Of a stretch of 64,000 bases of DNA, positions 38,553 to 51,200 are shown one piece after another; the first letter of the stretch is position 1, and each line of letters starts with the position of its first letter. This DNA comes from Oxytricha trifallax (Eukaryota > Ciliophora > Spirotrichea > Sporadotrichida > Oxytrichidae), in the NCBI GenBank assembly GCA_000711775.1, contig ARYC01017371.1:109667-173666 (forward strand), written 5' to 3'. Below the pieces are notes generated by a model. The model was given only the letters and a program-made list of their open reading frames with translations, made no database searches and was not told the DNA's origin. A program made the position numbers and the translations under genes.

Positions 38553-41500
38553 ATGAAGGAATTTTAATAGTAGTAAGAAAATTCAGATAAGTTAGCTTAA
38601 AATATGCTGAAATCTGAATAAAATTAACAGGGAACTATTATTATAAGAAAAACCACTCTACAAAGATTTCTTATCAAAGTAACTCCCTTTTATTAGTAAA
38701 TTCTTATGATTGTAGTATGATCCTAAATCATTATACCTTTTCACGCTTCAAAACAGACTAAGAATTTTTGTGATAAAATTCATTGAATCAAAGTAAACAA
38801 AAATTAGATTTAAATTTATTTACTTTTTAAAGGTGGTTTGACAGATTCATAATTTTCATTATTTTTATGAACTCTTTGATTATGGGCTTAAACGACTATT
38901 CTGATCCTAATAACGAAACTAGATGGAATGATATATTGGATAGAATTGGTTTAGCTTTCACAGCTATATTTGCTGTTGAATCAAACCCCAAAACTCCTTA
39001 GTGAGGTTTATAAGTGCTTTGATTTGTAGGGTATAGTTGGGGTATTATTGGGGTTAGTAGAGAAAACGCAAGTTTTGACGAATTTTATCTGCTTATCTTT
39101 GTGGTACCTCTTGAATCTAGCTCTCTTGATTGGCTCATTTATGTCTTCCAGCGATTATCTTGGATAAGCTGGAGCTCTAACGATTATCATCTCTACAAGC
39201 TTTTTAATTAAATTGCAGAAATCTTCCTGTTTTATATGTTAAGAAGCCAAACTTATTGATTATTTTTCGTGATTTGTTCCAAAGTAAGACATACTTTCCA
39301 TATCGCACACTAAGATTATGGCAACAACTGTCCAAACATCCCACTGAACTGAGCCTTAAGTCCACTTCTCCCTGATTGGAAAGTATCCTGGTGTGCCAAG
39401 AACCTTAGCCAAAGTCACTATTTCTTATCTTTATCGCTCTATTGAAATCAATGACGACTATTCTAATGGACAGAGATTTAACATAATATTTTCAGGCTTC
39501 AAATCTCTATGCACATACCCAAGTTCATGAAGCTCTTATACACCTTTAATCATTTCTGACAGAATCTCATTTAATCATCTGGGTATCTATTTTGATAGAG
39601 ATTCTCTCTCAATTTAATTTCAAACTATTTTAGTCTTAATGCAACAAAACCATGCCCAAGAATAACTACATCTAGTCTAAGTAAGTTTTTATACTCTTTT
39701 TTCTAAGCCTCTCTCAAGATTATGTATTCATTTGCAAATTCATTTTAATTCTGCTCGTTTTTAATAAGATACTTGAAAGGATATACTTTGTAAGCATACT
39801 TATCAACGACTATAAGTTTAGCCTTGTTTGGCAGGTCAAAATGCAAGTAATTTTCAATACAGCTTTCAATATTAATTGCATTCAATGCAGGTATATACAT
39901 AGCTCTTTCATAAAGACATACTATAAGAGTACCATTTGCAGGCTGATTCATTGATTCAAATCACTTCTGTCTCTTGAGACTCTCCTCCTGTTCTCTTTAT
40001 GACTCAAGAGAGGTGTTTTTTCTTTTAGCAGGTATAATCTTTTAAGTTTCCTCATCTTTAATCAGGGATTCGCTTAAGTGGTGCTTTTGCTTATGCCTCT
40101 TTACTTTGGCTGAGTGAGTATAAGACTTCATGCGTGTTGTGCACTAATACCTACCATCTACTTTATCATGCTTAAAGAAGATCTTAGCTTTACCAGAGTG
40201 AATCTCTTTGATGAGCCTCTTCAAGCTAGACTTAGCTGAGAAGGACTTTTAGCAGTCTTCACATTAAAATGTTTTAACTTTGTCTATCTGTTGCTGTTTC
40301 TTTTCTTCCACAATCAATTCAATTTATGATTAAACTCCCACCTCTGCCCTCTTTTTCTTGTTTTAAACTTCAATTTTAAAGACCTCTGCTTCAAACTCTA
40401 GAACTCTTAGCTCAACTTCCCTTTCTATATAGATTACTTCTGGTTTCTAGGAGGACCCAAAGTTTAGTTATGATTATCCTGCTCCAAGAGAAACTGCTTT
40501 ACGATTTAAGTTAGCCGTCATGTTTAAATTCAAATTTAAATTTGTATTATAAAGCTCTAATAACCTCTCTAGTTATAGCAACTATGTATAGGAGTTGGCA
40601 CTGCAGCACACTAATGGTTGATATTGAAGTGTTAGAGCTCAAATTTATACTTAGTTTATAACTATAATTTTTCTAATTTCATTCTTAATAAATTTTATTT
40701 TGGTACCAACCAAGTATAAAATTAGGTTGGTACTGGTACCAATTAGGTTTTGAACCATTTTGGAACTTTTCCATTAAAACCTCATAAGTTTAAAACTAGG
40801 TACTAATTAAGTTTTGGTACTATTAAATTGGTACCAATTAAATTTAAACGAATTTAGTACCAGTACTAATTAAATTTAAACAAATTTAGTACTACTTTAA
40901 TGGAACTAAATTGATAAAAATGGAGCTCCATCTCTGCAGTTTGTTACAGCTTCTGCATCCTTTCTCCAAGTATCTTTGTAGGGTTGACCTCCTATAAAAA
41001 GATTTCCATATTTAACTGTAAAAGCAATAGGATCCTGAAGTCTATAAATTATAATTTGAAATTCATTAATAGGAAGAGGAACAAAGATCGAATACCTCAA
41101 TGATCAAATGAAAAGAGTCGAGGCTCAAGAAATGTTATCAAGGTTCAGAAGTAAGGAAGATCTATATCGATACCTAATTTACATGGTAAGATAACTTGAT
41201 GATTACTAATAAATTATACAGTTGGATTATTCCTTCCAAAGATGGATAGTACCAAAATTTCATTCTTGAAAGCAATACTTTGTTAGGAGAAGAAAGCTTT
41301 TAAAAATAAAGAGATTAAACTAATAGAAATTCCTAAATACCGTGAGATTTCAATCACTAATCTTTATGCGGATGCCATGTAAGATGAGGAAGTGGTAGTT
41401 TACCTTCCTTCCAAGAATTAAATCCCTAATAAACTACCAGAGACGAACTTTTTCTTTGGTGTTCTTGGTACAATAAAGAGGAGTATCTTAGAGAAATAAT

Positions 41501-44500
41501 TGAAGAAGCTCATAAGAAACGATATTCTATCTCTCCTGAAGACTAGAAAAAGCAAGGCATTCTAATAAGCTCAGCTTGGCTAGAGGAACTTAAGAAGCAT
41601 CCTTATCTTTCAAGTAAGCTTTGACATATAACTTTGTAGGAAAATATGGCACTGGCATATATCTTATGAAAGAGCATGCAAAGGTTCACTGAGAAAGAAA
41701 GTCGCAGACAATTTATGAGGTGAGCAAGAGGCTTGATTAAGATGTCTAAAAACCAGATGAAATGAACATAGATGCTGGAGCTGGCATAAAGAGAAGAAAT
41801 ATGGCCCAAGCAAGCCATAAGAAGAGGAGAAGAAAGAGAAGCCAAACCCCTTTATGGGTTAATTTAATATGTGAATATATTCATTCGTTTAAATCTAAAA
41901 CTTATTTATAAACATTCATTCTTCCCTCTCTCGCACAAATTGTTGTCTTATCTACGCTCACTCTCTTACAGCTGCTTTGAATCAAGTCTACTGTATCGAT
42001 GGGCAAGTCATGCATAAGATGATACAGCAGCAGCTTCTTGTAGTGAGTCTTGATTTAACTCCAGTAGAATTCAATTCCATTAAATTATGGGCTATAAGGA
42101 ACGTTGTATACAGGAGTTATGTTTAGCTCTTCATAAGCTTTCTTAGACTCCTTAGTCTTATGAACTGAAAGGTTATCAACAAACAGGATTATCTCTTGGT
42201 TACTATACTTCTCTCTGAGTTTATGTAGTAACTCTATATAATACTCTCGCTTAATAGAGCTAGGCTGAATAACATAACTCTCTAAGCCTGAATCTTCACT
42301 TATACCAGCTAAAATTGCATGGATGACTACCTTCACTTTTTAATCATAGACTTCTATATTATCAAACTTCTTATACCAAGACTTATTAATAAAGGTGTTG
42401 AAGGTGAATAAAGCTTCATCAGCGTGTATAAACTTGTTATTAGTAATAGCTCTCTGCATTTAATCATATAAAACCCCATGAGTAAAAATTAAAACAAATA
42501 TGGGATAATTAAAAGTGAAAGAAATAAATTGTAATATATATTCATAGTTGCGACAATATTCATTAATAAATAAGACTTAAGATTAAAGCATTTAATCATT
42601 TCTCAGTTTTTGTTATTTATTTTTAAATCTCTATAATCCTTCTTTATGATTATAATTGGGGCTCATCCAGTTTTTTTTGCATTAGTAATTTTAACCACCA
42701 CTACCTCAAAGTATTGATTTCTTCTTCCTAAAGTATAAATAATGTCTAAAACTCTGAGTCTTTCTTCTAAATATAACTGAAATCGCTTTTAGTTTTTTCT
42801 TCAAAATTATGAGTCTTTCTTCTGCTATATTGAGAGAATCTGTATAATCCATGATTTTTAATCAGAGAGATATTTAGAAATTTTCAAACATATTTAAATC
42901 AGGAATATAGAAGTAAAACAGAAATATTTATCTAACTATACTTAGTCATACATACATGAATTTGGTATAGTTAATATAGGGTTCAATTCCTTATAAAACT
43001 CGTTTTTTATAAATTAATAAGAATATCTAGTAAATAAGTGAATATATAATTAAAAAAATGTTTATTAGAATTTTAAAATTCATTATATACTAATGATTTT
43101 ACTCTTTTATATAGTTTAAATTATTACTATAAAATGGCACAGTAAAATCAATCACTCTCTTCACTCTGTTGACTGTCTTGAAAGTAATACCATTTCTTCT
43201 ATAAATATTGGCTATAGTCTAAGGAGAGATACGCATGTCAGGAAACCAGCGATGAACATAACAGCTCGCTAGTCAAGAGGAAAGTGTGCCCAATACTTTA
43301 AAGTCTTAGAGTCAAAGAGGTAGTCAATATGGGTCAAAGTGAACTTTTATTTTCTTACTGGATGTTTTCAAGTACCAGAATTAAAATGCTAAATAGCTAA
43401 CATGCGGTGATACCTAACAGTAGAGGCACTCTTGTGTAAGAGCTTTGCTATAGCTGCATAATTCAGTACTGGTTTGACTTAATCTATGTTAATACTCGTA
43501 CCATACCTAAGCTTAAGCAGTAATCTAAATATTTCTCATCATATATAGACCCTAAATTTCGCTAATTTCTATTTCTCATATTGCAAATTGGCCTAATTTC
43601 TCTACTAACCCCAATAAGACCCCAACTATACCCTACAAATCAAAGCACTTATAAACCTCACTAAGGGGTTTTGGGGTTTTGAATGCCTTTTAAAAATATT
43701 AGCAATGGGTTTCATTGTTCACAAACATTCCTATATTAGAGACCCTTGGAACATTATAGATTTGGTGGCGATAGTAATTGGAGGTCTCGAATTCATACCA
43801 TCACTGCCCAATCTAAAAGTTATAAGAACATTAAGAGTTGTGAGACCGCTAAGAAGTATCAAAGCACTTCCCAGTATGAGGAGGCTTATTACATCATTGC
43901 TTAATTCCTTACCAGCTTTGGCTAATGTTGTTGTTTTTTTACTGTTCGTGTTTATGCTCTTTGGAATTTTTGGAATCCAAATTTTTCAAGGAAATTTCTA
44001 TTAAGCTTGCAGATTTTCTCCCGAACCAGATAATATCTTGACTATATTTATATTTTAAGATAGCAATGGGTATTGGCCAATAAACCTCGAAGTAACAAAC
44101 TTGTGTTGATATGATTCAGATTGCCCAGCAGGAAACTATTGCGGTAATTCCGAATTACTTGGTCTTTCACTATCTTCTGATACTGACTATCAGAAATATG
44201 CGTTAATAAATTACGGTATTACGAATTTCGATAACCTTTTATCTGCAACCCTCACAATTTTCCAAATTATTACACTAGAAGGGTGGACTTAATTAATGTA
44301 CGACTTAAGTGATTCAGGCTAGGAGATAGTCTCTCCAATCTACTTTTGCTTGCTCGTTGTTATTGGTTCATTTTTCTTGCTAAACTTAAATCTTGCAGTT
44401 ATTATGAACGAGTTCACCAAAGTTGATGATAAATTCAAACTGGAGATGGAATTATTGAAGCAAAGACAAAAGTTAGTGTAAGTTGATGAAGAAGAGGAAA

Positions 44501-44709
44501 TTTAGGAAATATTTATTGAGAATTAAGATCAGTAGAAATCTGAAAATATTTATATAGTTTAATTTGTATAAAAAAAAGGTATATCATAAATGGTTTAGAA
44601 ATTAAAGTTGAATTACAAAAAAAATCAATATTTGTATTCTTTTTAAAAGTCTTATGCTTTTAGGTATCCATATCGTCTTACTATATAATCTGTTCTATAT
44701 TCTAAATAA
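38553..44709 (+). CDS. Voltage-gated Ca2+ channel alpha subunit, N-terminus and domain I (first half of an inverted split gene)
   Basis: ATG 38553 begins a Gln-rich N-terminus. S1 ([19 protein letters not shown]) and S2 (FTAIFAVE) follow, and the frame is then split by the TBE at 38982-43681. Deleting TBE plus one AAT joins GTT GAA TGC CTT, i.e. [12 protein letters not shown], the classic S2-S3 sequence. S4 has Arg/Lys every third residue ([20 protein letters not shown]). The pore helix carries the selectivity motif ITLEGWT (Glu), and S6 is [16 protein letters not shown] charged I-II linker follows (VDEEEEIQEIFIENQDQQ). The frame stays open to TGA 44707-44709, but the last part is probably eliminated DNA. 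No domain II follows on this strand; it is found on the minus strand from 54.6 kb. Confidence 0.88.
39070..40521 (-). pseudogene. TBE 57-kDa protein, C2H2 zinc finger plus protein kinase domain (broken)
   Basis: ATG 40521 ([15 protein letters not shown]). Two C2H2-like fingers: [19 protein letters not shown] with a distal His pair, and [20 protein letters not shown], whose second Cys is replaced by Arg. A kinase-like domain follows with [16 protein letters not shown] (catalytic loop HRD) and VVIDFNRAI, where the usual DFG is DFN. Breaks: in-frame TGA at 39961-39963 and a frameshift just after the HRDLKPEN loop (about 39475). Known TBE elements encode such a protein; its role in transposition or excision is not settled. 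This copy cannot give a full product. Confidence 0.75.
40685..40905. repeat. Degenerate short repeat array built on GGTACCAATTAA
   Basis: Between the 57-kDa and 22-kDa genes, a 220-bp stretch repeats variants of GGTACCAATTARATTTAAAC and AATTTAGTACCAGTACTAATT in both orientations (GGTACC at about 40704, 40735 and 40832; TAAATTTAAAC twice near 40840-40880). It is composition-unlike the rest of the TBE and is non-coding. Confidence 0.6.
40906..41100 (-). CDS. Short TBE-internal ORF, unrecognised
   Basis: 64 codons with ordinary amino-acid composition ([19 protein letters not shown]), lying between the repeat array and the 22-kDa gene, antisense to neither. It may be a remnant of a longer frame or an exon captured by the element. 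No family is recognised and it is short, so confidence is low. Confidence 0.3.
   Translation of the reverse strand: MRYSIFVPLPINEFQIIIYRLQDPIAFTVKYGNLFIGGQPYKDTWRKDAEAVTNCRDGAPFLSI
41108..41870 (+). pseudogene. TBE 22-kDa ORF (frameshifted)
   Basis: Plus strand between the two minus-strand TBE genes, as in described TBE1 elements. Segments in three successive frames read [18 protein letters not shown], then [18 protein letters not shown] through [19 protein letters not shown], then [17 protein letters not shown] through [15 protein letters not shown]. At least two frameshifts (about 41170-41240 and about 41470) prevent a continuous product. Function of the 22-kDa protein is not known from sequence. 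Confidence 0.7.
41881..43530 (-). pseudogene. TBE 42-kDa transposase, DDE (Tc1/mariner-like), broken and interrupted
   Basis: The C-terminal catalytic half is intact-looking. The first Asp is in [11 protein letters not shown], the second in [11 protein letters not shown], and Glu in SPQFNGIE, 34 residues after the second Asp (DD34E). An N-terminal HTH-like part ([20 protein letters not shown]) lies at 43.2-43.5 kb with a TGA, at least two frameshifts, and about 600 bp of unrelated AT-rich DNA (about 42530-43120) separating it from the catalytic half. The transposase normally acts on the C4A4 ends and is thought to help excise IESs and TBEs in development. This copy cannot supply it, so activity must come from other copies. 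Confidence 0.8.
42530..43120. other. AT-rich insertion inside the TBE transposase gene
   Basis: Separates the two halves of the transposase. It has no long frame and no recognised ends. It could be a secondary insertion or a region of extreme decay. Boundaries are approximate because both flanking frames can be extended a little. Confidence 0.45.
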
Positions 44710-45225
44710 TGAAAATTGCAAGTATAAGCTGTCATCATTATCATCGCTATTTTAAAATATAAATTCAATTAAAATGTAATTTGAAATTTATGCCAAAATC
44801 ATAATTCTGCTTTATAAATGAATAATTTCTACAATAGCCTAAACATATAGTAAAATTCTTTGATTGGCATCAAATTGTTTAAGACTCTCTTATATATTCT
44901 ATATCCTTCTATTAATGCCAACCCACTTATTGAATAATTAGTAGTTTTATACTGTATTAACTTCTATGATAATGTTTTCGAATCTTTATCTTAAATCTCA
45001 GGGTGTTGAAGAGTGTTGTCAATTGAAATTAAATAATCTGATATAACTTGTTGAAAGGGTAGAGCATGGGCGAGTTAATTTAAAGTCATTTTTAGATTTA
45101 TAAATAATTAAAGTTATAATAAAAACAGACATTGCTAAATGTTTAATGTATTTACTATGCAATAATAAGGATTTCTTAAGAAATGGTGATTTAAGTTTTA
45201 AGAAAACAATGATGAAATAATGAGT
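44710..45225. other. Spacer between the two converging halves of the channel gene
   Basis: AT-rich, no coding seen on either strand. Lies between the end of the plus-strand domain I frame and the TGA of the minus-strand C-terminus. Confidence 0.45.
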
Positions 45226-48200
45226 TCATTAAGTCTAAATAAGGGATTCACTTTAATCTTTACTTGAATTTGTTTGATCTGTGAACAATGATCCTTCTAT
45301 GATAATATCACTTTGATTATTACTAAAGTTTTATTTTTTAGAATTACATATCAAATGTAAGGCTAAGTATTTCTATAATATAAAAATTTATACATTTTCA
45401 GCAATATTACTATGGGATTTATGATTCTGCTTTGGATTAAAATTGAAATTTTAGTTTTGCTATATTTAATCGACTTTATGAGTAGATAAATCTATCTTTT
45501 TATCTGAATTTGTCTATGAAATTTTATTTTTTGATAATGAAAGGTCCTTGATAGTTTCGCTATTAGGCTTCTTTAAAAGACTATGCAACTTGGATATCAT
45601 TTGATTCTTTTTACTTGTATCATCTTTTGTTGAAATGAGTTCTGTCAACCTTTTTCTTAAGTTTACATTTTTAACAGTTTTAGCTTGTTATTTTATGTCT
45701 GGTTAATCTTCCAATTAATTTTGAGAACTAAAATTTTGTTTCTTTTGAGCTATGAATTTTGGAGAATCTTAGTTTATAGATTCGTTTTTATTAATTGGGG
45801 ATTCATCGTCGAATGTTGGCAAATTTTCCAACAAATAATTCTACTTATAAATTCATAGAGTAAAAATTAAATGGCAATCTGTGAGATTGTTAGTCAGAAC
45901 TTTTTTAATTTTCTTGATAAGTAAAGAGCTTAATTTCTGATTAATCATCCTATTAATTTTCACTCATTCCAAAAGAGACTGTCAACTATTGTTCCTTTTT
46001 TACTTTCATATTTTATCTAGAGTTTACAATAAATAGATTTTAATTTTCTTCTGAAATCAGATGTATAAACTAGTTATGCACAGGAGAGAGCTTTGGAGAT
46101 GAAATTTTTTCTTTTTCTAACTTCTCAATTGATAAAAAAAAATTTTTAATTTAATTGTTAGTAGGTTATCTTGGCTTAATAACTAGCTCATATTTTCTGG
46201 CGATTTGCTTTCATGAAAATTTACTTGTACTTCGTCTACTCTATCTGAAACCAAATTTACGGGAGAACCTAATATCATATTTCTTGAATTGTCACTTTCG
46301 CTGGATTTCTGAATTATTTTTGAATTAGAAAAGGAGTCTTCCTATTTAACTTCTGAAATAATTGTATTCAAATGATTTGGATCATGTCGCATCCAATCTT
46401 TCTCAAGGGGGATACTTTAAAATAATTCCTACTTTTTATTTTTTATATTTTCAAAGACATCAGATTGCTCAGACTCTCTCAAACTTTAAGTGCCGCTGTT
46501 ATTTGATTCTTAATTTCCAGAAAGCTGATTTATAAGTGAGTTTAAATCAGTATCAAATGTACTTCCTTAGTTGCTATTCAATTTTTTATTAAAAATAAAT
46601 TCTTTTCTCTTTTGCCTTGTAATTTTGAGTTAATGTCTTGCATTACCTAAGCTGTCTGGACCTTAGCTATTATTTTAAATTTCTAAAGAAGATTAATCTG
46701 GATCTTGTGACTAAATTATTTCAAGATCTTCTTTTACGATCTCTTGTTCTTTTATAGGAGAGTTATTTACACTTGGTACTTAACTTTAACTATTAGGAGA
46801 TTCACCATTATGTTGAGGGTCTCTTTTTCTCCCCATTGATGATAAAATGCTGGTGACCATTTTTTCCTTAATTTCTTTTTCCCTTTTCTTCTTGAGAGAC
46901 AAATAACGAATTTTTGCTTTAATTTACAGTAATAAGAACACGAACCTGCTGTTATAGACATTTCCCTAAAATTGATCTAAACTATAAAAAATTGTAAAAT
47001 TATTATAGATAATATATTAATCACTATAATTTTACATTCTTGAACTTTCCCTCTTCAGACTTGTATTTCATTTTATTGTACTATTCAACTATCAGAATTT
47101 TATTATCTTCATTTTTCTTTTCAATGCTCATTATTTCAGAGTCAATATTAATAATTTTTTGTAGCTAATTTAATCTCCATTTATCCTCTGAACTTTGAGA
47201 TACATTATCTTAATCCTTGGTTTTGTTGAAGTATTAATTAACATCAAAATAATATGTATAATGATTAAGAGACATATAATTTTTTATGATTTACAGATAA
47301 TTTCCTTCTAAAAGGTCAATTTGAAGGGCAGCTTTTGATAAAGACTATAGGATATCTTGATAATTAAAATAATTCATTTTCATATAAGTTGGCAATTCTA
47401 GTTCCTCTATAAAATGTCTTCTTGCCACAAAATCATTTACAAGATTGCTGCCTTCTCTAATTAAGGCAGATTTTTGTTTTATTAAGTCTAGCAATAAATT
47501 TAATTATAATTATTGAGAAAAATAACAACATAAAAATTTATTTTGGGTATTGATTGTTATTTGAAAGCTATTAAAATTATAAATACTATGTAATATATTA
47601 ACAAATCTAGCATTAAATTTTCAAACTTATGAATTGGAATGAATCCCGTACCTTTAGTATCGTAAGTAAGCCAACTTTTTTGGAAAATGTCTAAGTCAGC
47701 ATCTTGAATTTTTAGATCTTCTTACTAATTAACATTTTCAAAACTTTCCAAAATAATAGCTATGAAAAGATTCAAGAAAATCATAGTGACAAGCATAGTA
47801 AAAGACATAAAGAAAGCATAAGCCGTTGTTGGGTCTCCACAACTTTATTTATTTTTTAATTAATTTTCGTATAAATTAACCCGAAGTCACATATCCATTG
47901 TTAACATAATCTTCGTAAGAAGGATCAGGCAAGCAATCGAATCTTATTGAAAATGTTCTTGCACAGTCATCCATTATGTAATTCCAAGCCTCACCAGTTG
48001 CACATCTTAGCAGAGTCATTAAATCATTATCATATTAAAAAGGTTTATAGCTTCCTATAAGATATAACTTTTTTCACTTGATAATAGCGAAGGAATAGGA
48101 GACTTTTTGATTGATTTTTAATTGGTCTAATAATTCTTAAATTCCTCTAATAATTACATACATTTGATTTTATGCTCTAATTATTTGAATGGCATTTATT

Positions 48201-51200
48201 TTTTTCCGCCTAGATAATAGGAGCTTGTGGAAAACTGTAAAACAAATAAGGAAATCTGAAATTATTAAAAAGTAAAAATGAATGTTTTCATCCAGATTAA
48301 AATTTTATATCTCAAACTGCTGAAACTTTTGAAGGGAATATCTCCCTAATTGCATTAGGATATTGAATTTTTAGGTAAGAATTATAATTAGTTAATGATT
48401 TGTTATTAATTAAAGATTTATAATTAAATACAAAAGTCATAAAAGCCATATAAAAGTTCTAAAAGTTTGCATGTTTATCTAAGTATGTCTAAAGCTTAAC
48501 TTCAGAAAACAAAAATATTCCCAGGATTGAAAATACATAGATGAGAAGAATCAAAAGTCCTCCTATATTTGCCAGAGATGGTAGTGTTATAACAAATGTA
48601 TTAAATATTTTTCTTAAGAAACCTGCTTTAGAAACAATTTTTAAAACCCTTCCAATTCTTATAGATCTAATGAGTGTAGTTGAAGCACCAAAATTACTGC
48701 TTGTAAAAAATGTTATAAAAACACTAACAATTGTTCCTAAAACCACAAAGAAATCCAAAATGTTCCAACCTTGAGTATAATAATCTTTGTAACCTTGAGC
48801 AATAAGCTTCATAATAAATTCAATAGTAAAAATTATAGCGAAGCCGTAATTTATCATGTCTAATACAAAATTAACATCAAATGGCTGATTGTACAATTAA
48901 TTTCAACTAAATTATCAATATTAATTAACTATACCATTCGATTCCCAAACATATTGTATTCATTATAATATTATTAAATTAAAAAGTTAATTGATAGGAC
49001 GGTGACGAAAAGCGTTCTTTACGAAAGTAAAGATACTTGGCTGTCGCCCAACTATTTGTTAAGGTTGGATAATCATCCTATTACACTGGATATTGCTTAG
49101 TAGAGACTCTAGAGATCTTCCTGTAGGCTTTCCTGCTTTTTAATTTGATAAGGGCCATTTTTCCCCATCAGAAGGAAAAACCGGTCAGATACTGGTCACA
49201 AGTCAGATTCTGGTCAGCCTTAGCCTGGTGAATAAGATACAAGTGATGTTAACGAGTAAAGTCGAACGAAAGAGCATGATGTGAGAGCGTCCTGGCAGAA
49301 GTAAAATTATCTGTGTGTATTAACACTAGCATTAATTATACTCGGAGAGCCCTTGAGCTCTCGATGAGAGTTAATTATTATTATTATTATTCATAATAAT
49401 ACATAGTAAAATGAATAACTCGAACCTCTAAGAATAGCTAATAATACTAATCATATTTCTAAATTTGTTCTTATAAACCTTAGTTTTATCAAAATATTTT
49501 TAATGAAATCAAAACACCAAAACCCATTATTTGTATGTTTTAGTGATTTCTACTATCTTTATATTTAATTTTATATCATATCTACTTACTTTTATAATAA
49601 AAAATATTTCAACCATTAATATAAAGTAACACTGTAAAATTAATCTTTATCTTCGTATGTTGATAGTCTTGTAGTAGTACCATATCTTTGATAAATTTTA
49701 GCGATATTTAATGCATAAATGTGCATATCTGAAAATTTTATATGCAATAGCACAACTCGTTAATCAAGAAGGAAAGTTTGACCAATAATATAAAGAATCT
49801 CCTTGCTTGAACTAGTCTTTATTTATAATTGTTATATACCTCAGAATAAGCAGTATGTCTAAATATTTCTCATGATATTTAGTGCCTAAATTTCGCTAAT
49901 TTCTATCTCTATCTCTATTTTTACAAAATAAATCTAATTTCTCTATAGACCCCAATAAGATACAAATTATAACCTACAAATAAAATAACCAAAACATATG
50001 ATTAAGGGGTTTTGGGGCATTGAATCTTAACTTTACTTTATATTCTCTCTTGCTTTACCATTGGCTTTAGTTTTAAACATGAAATTTAGATCATAATCCA
50101 TTCTTTTTAAAAGCTTGTAAGCAGATGATAAAAATATAAACAATTGAATGATTTTTACCCAACTTCTCTCTTTCCTGATTGAAAGTATTAATGACTACTC
50201 CAACGAATAAATTCATGATAAATAATGAGCCAAATAATTGAAAAGCCATGAAAAATATAACCCATAAAGGATTAGAAGATTCAGATGGCTCATTTAAACA
50301 CCCATAATCTTTCAATAAGATATTTTAAAGATTTATTTCTTGAATATTTTTAATTAAAAACTAACTATTAATGTACAGTTTCAATCAACTACTAGCAGAA
50401 AATTATAAAACCCTAAATTAAAATACAAAACTAATAGTTTAAATTATCTATTCCATTAGAATCCACTCCTAGCCACATAACATCAGTCCACCCTTCAGTG
50501 CTTGACATTTCGAACAGTGTTTTAATTGCTCTAATTATGTTATCAAAAGTGTGATCTTAGTTTATCCATTCTCCACCGTTACTTAAACAGCTCCATTTAT
50601 CTACCACCCCAACTTATCTCTTTTCTATTATGTGATCTGTAAAGCATTTGTAAAATTATCCTTTGAAGTAATTTATCCCGAATATTCCAAAAAGTAGAAA
50701 GAAAAGGAAACTTATAGTAAATACATGAATTATACCGATGACAGAGTTCAACAAAGATAGAACTGCAATCTATTAAGAAATAAATATTTCATATTATTAT
50801 AATTACTTTTAGACCTTAGTTTCTTGAGATTACTCGTAGAGGACGAACGACTCGAAGCATTCTTATTGACTTCATAAATTTAAAATCAATTCCACCACTT
50901 GGTACAATTGAAACTAACTATATGCTTATTAATGTAATATTTATCTTACTGAGAAAACAACTATGATAAAATCAAGAGCATTAAAATGAAAATATTTAAT
51001 GAATTTTAATTCATTTATTTGTTCTTATTTTTAAATTAGAGAGGGGAAAGTTTCCTGCTCAAGTGCAGTCCCCTTCATACGGAATTTTCCTGACTTAACA
51101 TTCTAATTTATATAATTTGGCAATAAATATAAGTGAAACATATAATCACAATTTGAATTACCATATATCAAACAGATTATTCAATAGATAATTTTAAAAA

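Larger units (their letters stand above)
38982..43681. mobile_element. TBE (telomere-bearing element) transposon, 4.7 kb, decayed copy
   Basis: Terminal inverted repeats of about 80 bp begin with C4A4 telomere-like sequence. The right end (reverse complement) is CAAAACCCCAAAACCCC then TTAGTGAGG...; the left end is CAAACCCCAAAACTCC, with one A lost and one C-to-T change. AAT flanks both sides (38979-38981 and 43682-43684) as target duplication. It contains the three TBE genes in the known arrangement: 57-kDa zinc-finger/kinase ORF (minus), 22-kDa ORF (plus) and 42-kDa transposase (minus). All carry frameshifts or stops. The element must be excised during macronuclear development for the host channel gene to be expressed. 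Confidence 0.93.
48970..50090 (-). other. Compound IES of about 1.1 kb between domains III and IV
   Basis: Lies between the III-IV linker (frame ends near 50150) and the S1 end of domain IV (begins near 48965). It has no coding on the minus strand and contains a retroelement-like tail and a TBE remnant, listed separately. The exact pointer was not identified. Confidence 0.6.
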
